A stretch of DNA of 22,134 nucleotides, taken from positions 3,159-25,292 of the forward strand of contig JAIPMN010004337.1 in NCBI GenBank assembly GCA_020650975.1. Direction: 5' to 3'. Shown in pieces: positions 17,685-22,134 of the stretch. The notes beneath the pieces were generated by a model, which worked only from the letters and a program-made list of their open reading frames with translations, did no database searches and was not told where the DNA came from. The first letter of the stretch is position 1; the number at the start of each line of letters is the position of its first letter. Position numbers and translations under genes: made by a program. Origin of the DNA: Apostichopus californicus. Lineage: Eukaryota; Echinodermata; Holothuroidea; Aspidochirotida; Stichopodidae.

Positions 17685-20600
17685 CTGAGAGAGATGAAAA
17701 TTTGCATTGTAACCATTCGTGCCTCGATCAACGACAAGAACCTACCTGCCACTTCCCAAATAATTTTTTACGGAAAGGAATTGATATATCTGAAAAGTGC
17801 TAACCATAAAATAAATATAACTTTCCATATCTAGACCGCAAACCGGAATGGGGGAAAACAAAGTTCCAAATTTATAGCAGCTTAAATATCTACAGGCTTG
17901 CTTTAATTCTCACAGAATTTCAGACAAGCAAAGCATAAGTGGCAAAGCAAAAGTCCAGCCATAAACAAAACAAATATTGACAAAATGAAAGTACATTGGT
18001 CTGACAGAAAAAGAGAGAGCTCTGTGTAAATATTGTAATTGCTTAATCATAATGTATGTATGTATGTATTTTAGATCCTCCTGCAAGCAGGAACCCGCGA
18101 CGAAGCCATCATTGGCTTATCAAAGCGGCAAGCTGACCGAAGTCAGTCTCTTAGATTCATATTTAACGTCCATGATTATGAATTGTCAATTGTAAACAAC
18201 TCTGTAACTGGACAACATACATTAATCTTGGAGTGATTCGAACTCGGCACCTTATGATAATAACCAGCTACACATGCCACTGAACACTTTATTATCAATT
18301 TATGAGATCAAAGATTATTTCAATACTAACAACATTTACTTCCTGAACCTACCTGCTGTACTGTTGAAGAAAGTTTGCAGGTCCCCTTTCCTCTGTTCTT
18401 TCTTCTCATACTCGTGTGCTTGTGCGATCATGTCAAACATGTCCAGGTCCTTCACAAACTTGGCTTCGTTAGTCTGACGAGCCTCGTACTCCTACATGGA
18501 ATATGAAGAATGTAGGTTATACCTGTCAACAGAGAGTTCCAAATGCAGGCAGTTGATTCCTTCATTTGAACAACTGTGTCAATTTTCTGTACCAACTGAG
18601 AAAAGGGTACATGCTGGTTAAGCATGATAGCGAACATGTTCTTTCCATTCACACAGATTTCATCAATCTATCTGGCAACAGTACAGTGACTGACTAACTC
18701 ATTTTATTTCTTATTACAATTTAATTTGGCAATGCAAATATCAAAGTAAAAAAAAAATGGCCAGCAGATATGATAAAATTTCACAAAAATTACCTCATAA
18801 AGTTGACAGATTTCTTTTCCAATTTCCTTTGGCAACAGTGATGTCATTTTGGTGATTGCATCCTGCAGAAATACCAATTAATAGTTAAATTAATAGTTTA
18901 ATTAGTTAAATTAATAGACCTGTATTCATTTTGGAAGAAGAAATATTCTAGAATATATTATAAGAATATGTTATAAATTAGGAACTGGACAGGATAAAGA
19001 CATCTATACATCATGAATGCATGGTTGTATTTACAAACTTAAGAATGCAATAACCAATAAATACAGTCTTCAATGTAATAAACAGCACACAACAAGAAGT
19101 TTCACAAAACAAATCATTCATAAATATGCGTGAAAAGTCAGAGAAAGCCATGTGTCCACTCCGAAAATGTTGCATCCATGTAGACAAACTTTGGGTATAG
19201 GCTTCTGCTAGCAGATCCAATATTAAAAGATGAGAAAGTTTATCACTACCTGTAACTGTAATTCAGAGCAAAAGGATAATAGTTTCTGTACCTTTTCTTG
19301 CCTATGTTTTTCTTCATCACTAATGCCCTGGGATGGAGATACATCTCCTACAATTGCTTCAGCCAAATCATGAACAACTGCTAACTTCATGCATCTGAAG
19401 AAAAGTGATTAAATGAGTATGAATATAAACATTTCAATCACACACCCCACTGTAAATAGGGACTTAATAAAAACCATCATATCTGTCAAAATCATCTCTT
19501 CAAAAAATACTGTTATAAACACCACTATCACATTAGCAAAGGCAAAATACTAATTTCTACTCCCAAAGTACTTTCTTTCTTTCTTTTCTTCTTATTTTTT
19601 CTTTTTTTTTGCAAGGATTGAGCCATTAATGAATACATGCAAAAGCCAATACAATGACAAACATTTTGTCTGATAATGTTAGTCATTATGACTAAGTTAA
19701 GTAATCCTCTAGAAATTTTGGACACATAATTAGACTATTGTGTAATTAAGTTAACCCTAACCTCTATATGCACCACTCAGAGATGTTTCACATTGGAAAG
19801 AAAATTTTATAAACAAATGGAGTATTTCCCATCATGTAAATGTTTTCCAACTGCCTCCCCTCCCCTCCCCACTTGCCCACCCCCCCCCCAACCAAATATT
19901 AACATGCTCAAATGTGCTCATAATTATCAATGACCATTCATTGACCTTGGAAGTACAGTATCCAACATATTTCCAAAACATAGCGAATGTTTAACTTGTA
20001 ACACATTTTGGTGGAGGAAATACCTTGGTGGCAGTATTAAGCGTCTACTGAAGTATGAACTAGCATATATATGAAAGTATCTGGATCATGTAATACTGAT
20101 AATTTTTAATTATTTCCTCACCGTTCTTTATTCAAGCCCTCCTTATTAGTAATCAGCATAGTCATGACTGCCATCCTGTACATATGATCAGCCACACTTT
20201 CAGGTTCACATACACCGTTTTCTACCCATCCTGTCCTTTGAGTATCCTGAGAAGGGACATTATACATACATGTATGTCATTTGAGTAACGTGTTTTACAA
20301 ATATATTGAATGAAAGTTGCCTGTTGAGTTCAAAGTGAGGAGACTGAAAGGGCATAGATTATAACACCAATTGTTGGATTGCATTCAACAAATTCACTCA
20401 TATAAATGATGCAGCACCTTAAAATTGTTTATCATGCTTGAGAACTAACCTGTATCAATCATGACACTTGGAGGTAAATTTTATGAACTGGTCAAAATAA
20501 TTTAAATCAAAGACAAGCCAAAGTGAAAACCACAAAGTATAATCTTTTTTAGCCTCTAAATATCCCTGCCCTCCTCCACCCCCTCCCCGGCCCTACTTCC

Positions 20601-20950
20601 AAACAATTCCACATTTCTGCCTGCAGAACATAAATTCTTGTAAGGGTACTAAGGCTATCTTTTGTAGACTTGGTCCACATATACGTACTTAGGCATAGTT
20701 CTGAACCACTCGGTCTGCAACATTTACCAAGTTTGTACCTGCAACAAAATTATCGGGACTGCTAACTATTGTAAAATTGTTCGGGATGGACTATATTCTT
20801 ATGTACACTATGCAGCCTAGTAACAGTATTCAGTTACATATGCCTAGCTAGTAGTAACACTAACAGTTGCGCTAGGCCTACCTTTAGTTTTCCAGTTATG
20901 TGAATGAATTGCAAGATGTTGCACATTTGAGATTTGACTCTGTCGTCCAT
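17605..20950 (-). CDS. HDDC2: HD-domain 5'-deoxynucleotidase HDDC2 (complete, six exons)
   Basis: Member of the YfbR/HDDC2 family, metal-dependent phosphohydrolases that remove phosphate from deoxynucleoside 5'-monophosphates. Exons in transcript order: 20950-20882, 20246-20122, 19394-19292, 18862-18794, 18491-18353, 17684-17605. They total 585 nt, 194 residues plus TGA (human about 204). Metal ligands seen: H44 in [10 protein letters not shown]73-D74 in [13 protein letters not shown] with E77 and D82, and D139 in [10 protein letters not shown]. Flanking family motifs: TQRTGWV (25-31), [26 protein letters not shown] and [14 protein letters not shown] near the C-terminus. The ATG at 20950 is preceded by an in-frame TAG at 20986-20984, fixing the start. 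No signal peptide or membrane segment, so cytosolic. Divergent from MRPS28. Confidence 0.95.
17685..18352 (-). other. HDDC2 intron 5 with SINE
   Basis: Holds the SINE copy at 18071-18290 and its TGTA-repeat tail; otherwise nothing seen. Confidence 0.8.
18071..18290 (-). mobile_element. tRNA-derived SINE, copy in HDDC2 intron (sense)
   Basis: Same body as 8301-8522, same strand, with the B box kept (GTTCGAATCAC) but the A box altered. Its 3' end runs into an ATAC/TGTA tandem tail (about 18050-18069), as expected for a SINE tail. Confidence 0.75.
18353..18491 (-). CDS. HDDC2: HDDC2 exon 5 (last metal-binding Asp)
   Basis: Acceptor CCATGTAG, donor GTAGGT. Encodes [20 protein letters not shown] ... 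[15 protein letters not shown]139 in KDLD is the distal metal ligand. Confidence 0.95.
18492..18793 (-). other. HDDC2 intron 4, no feature seen
   Basis: AT-rich sequence with short open frames only. Confidence 0.7.
18794..18862 (-). CDS. HDDC2: HDDC2 exon 4
   Basis: Acceptor TTTCTGCAG, donor GTAATT. Encodes [20 protein letters not shown] then LYE, 23 codons, matching family AMKQITQLLPEDLRKELYELWE. Confidence 0.92.
18863..19291 (-). other. HDDC2 intron 3
   Basis: AGTTAAATTAATAG occurs twice (18883-18896, 18904-18917). Nothing else recognised. Confidence 0.7.
19292..19394 (-). CDS. HDDC2: HDDC2 exon 3 (HD motif)
   Basis: Acceptor TTTTCTTCAG, donor GTACAG. Encodes [20 protein letters not shown] then [14 protein letters not shown], the catalytic HD core. 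Confidence 0.95.
19395..20121 (-). other. HDDC2 intron 2
   Basis: Pyrimidine-rich run at 19571-19609 and a C run at 19853-19890; no RNA, repeat family or exon seen. Confidence 0.7.
20122..20246 (-). CDS. HDDC2: HDDC2 exon 2 (first metal-binding His)
   Basis: Acceptor CCTTCTCAG, donor GTGAGG. Encodes [20 protein letters not shown] then [20 protein letters not shown] and E; carries RTGW and SVADHMYRM. Confidence 0.95.
20247..20881 (-). other. HDDC2 intron 1
   Basis: Contains a C-rich stretch near 20565-20595; no other feature seen. Confidence 0.7.
20882..20950 (-). CDS. HDDC2: HDDC2 exon 1
   Basis: Encodes [20 protein letters not shown] then KLK; donor [19 protein letters not shown] matches the family LLQFLRLVGQLK. 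Phase 0. Confidence 0.88.
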
Positions 20951-21252
20951 CTGTTTCTTTGATGGTGTTTTGTGATTATGTAGCTATGACTTGCAGTAAT
21001 GCTGCAATAACTTCTGGAAATCTTCTACTGCACTTTCAACAGTTTAGGAAGCGATTCTCACTTCCAAGTAAGTAAGCTACTATGCTACTACAAGTACAAG
21101 TACGAGTACAACTAATGTTACAATACGACACATGTTAGTTATTGCGCAACTTGTTGTTCTGCCACTGTCCAATCATATTTCAGGTTAGTTCAGTACAACC
21201 CGACGAATTGAATGGTATACACATTTCTATTGGCTTTTAAAGAAGTATCAAA
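20951..21252. promoter_or_regulatory. Likely bidirectional promoter of HDDC2 and MRPS28
   Basis: Only 302 bp separates the two divergent start codons. CCAATCA lies at 21169-21175 and an inverted CCAAT (ATTGG) at 21229-21233. No convincing TATA box for either gene. An AAAATGGCGGCC word overlapping the MRPS28 start fits the YY1 consensus. Promoter function is inferred from layout. Confidence 0.65.
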
Positions 21253-21261
21253 ATGGCGGCC
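21250..21261 (+). promoter_or_regulatory. YY1-like site over the MRPS28 start codon
   Basis: AAAATGGCGGCC matches the AANATGGCGGC consensus with the gene's ATG inside it, an arrangement known for many ribosomal and mitochondrial protein genes. Confidence 0.5.
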
Positions 21262-21689
21262 TCCATTGCAATGGGCAAACCCTTCAGTTGGTTGAGACTG
21301 TTTTCCTTCAAGCGTAACAATGGATTACTTATGACACAGTTCCAAGTATCCAATACAAGGAGTAAATCAGAAGATTCTGTGAGCAATACAACTGATGGAA
21401 AGGAACCTGCCGTTACAGAGAATTCGCCTGTCAATGACAAAGTTGAACTTACCGGCTTTGCGAAAGCTTTCGCAAAACAGGTCCAAGCAATGGAAGATAC
21501 AGCAACTGACAGTGGTCATGCTGAAATATCGTTTGCAACGTTGTTAAGGAACTCACCACATATTCATTTAGGAAACCCCAGAGGACAAACCGTTATCGGG
21601 AAAATCTTTCACATAGTTGGAGATGACTTGTATGTTGATTTCGGTGGAAAATTCCATTGCGTTTGTAGACGGCCCCAAGAAAATGCAGA
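21253..21689 (+). CDS. MRPS28: Mitochondrial small ribosomal subunit protein MRPS28 (bS1m), first exon
   Basis: Nuclear-encoded component of the mitochondrial ribosome small subunit. The exon encodes 145 full codons and splits a codon at GTAAGC (21690). Residues 1-30 are rich in basic and hydroxyl residues with few acids ([18 protein letters not shown]), as in a mitochondrial targeting peptide. Residues 31-65 are low-complexity. The conserved core follows: [14 protein letters not shown], then [20 protein letters not shown] and [20 protein letters not shown] then [13 protein letters not shown]. The human protein has [29 protein letters not shown] at the same place. The ATG has good context (aaaATGG) and an in-frame TAA at 21238-21240. 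The rest of the gene lies off the right edge. Confidence 0.95.
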
Positions 21690-22134
21690 GTAAGCGCAAT
21701 ATGCCATAAAATGTCAGCTTAATTTGTACTGTAGCCTAGGCCTAAACTAAACTTTAAGTTTAAGTGCTGTTCCACTACTTCTCCCAATAAACCTGTAACA
21801 ACTAACTCATTTGATAGGTGAAAATGAAGAAAGCTAGACAGTTCTGAACAGAGGATCAATATAATGGACTTGACATAATTTTATGAGGGCACATGGCATA
21901 CTGTATTTGCTGTCATTTAGGCTACTGTTTGGGGTGCACTGATGGCATATGCAAGGGCCTAATCAGACAAATTTAATCATCAATGGCACAGCTGCTCATG
22001 TAATTGTGTCCATGGAACAATACAACAGTATAAACAGACATTCAGGATCAATCTTAATCTTTGGACAGCAAAACAAAGTTGCACTTACCCCTAGGAAAAT
22101 TGAAGGGGATTTGGTGGAATGGGGGGGGGGGGGG
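21690..22134 (+). other. Start of MRPS28 intron 1
   Basis: No repeat or exon seen. It ends in a run of G that coincides with the window edge. Confidence 0.8.

Noticed and set aside
1..22134. CRISPR array, prokaryotic operon, phage or viral genes
   Set aside because: No regularly spaced repeats, no long intronless bacterial-type genes; all recognised genes are animal nuclear genes with introns.

Overview
This is animal nuclear DNA, not prokaryotic. It is AT-rich and consists of small coding exons with GT..AG introns, plus dispersed SINE-like and hAT-like repeats and many microsatellites. The intron load and repeat types suit a marine invertebrate; an echinoderm or other invertebrate deuterostome is my best guess, at low confidence. 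The window begins with six G and ends in a G run, which looks like the two edges of an assembled contig.

Three housekeeping genes are present. (1) 82..15372, plus strand: fourteen coding exons of ribophorin II (RPN2), a subunit of the ER oligosaccharyltransferase. The first ~100 codons lie off the left edge; the stop codon is inside. (2) 20950..17605, minus strand: a complete six-exon HDDC2, an HD-domain 5'-deoxynucleotidase of 194 residues. It is tail-to-tail with RPN2, about 2.2 kb apart. (3) 21253..21689, plus strand: the first exon of MRPS28 (mitochondrial small-subunit ribosomal protein), head-to-head with HDDC2. Only 302 bp separates the two start codons, so a shared bidirectional promoter is likely. 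The three genes have no obvious common pathway.

The most interesting content is in the RPN2 introns. Five ~145-nt sequences (2965, 4164, 5639, 7838, 10192), each in a different intron and all in the sense direction, fold as box H/ACA snoRNAs: hairpin, ANANNA H box, second hairpin with an internal pocket, then ACA three nucleotides before the end. Paired bases change together between copies 1-3 and copies 4-5, while the 3' pocket stays nearly constant. A sixth, decayed copy sits at 4514. The copies appear to have spread by local duplication of intron DNA.

Mobile DNA includes a 1406-bp non-autonomous hAT element with a perfect 8-bp target duplication (1546..2951), a tRNA-type SINE whose tail ends 15 bp before an RPN2 exon, and one SINE family present once in RPN2 and once in HDDC2. 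There are also two other tRNA-like relics and a 61-bp insert with a hammerhead-ribozyme-like core flanked by a 13-bp direct repeat (12305..12391). The remaining intron sequence is mostly unremarkable.
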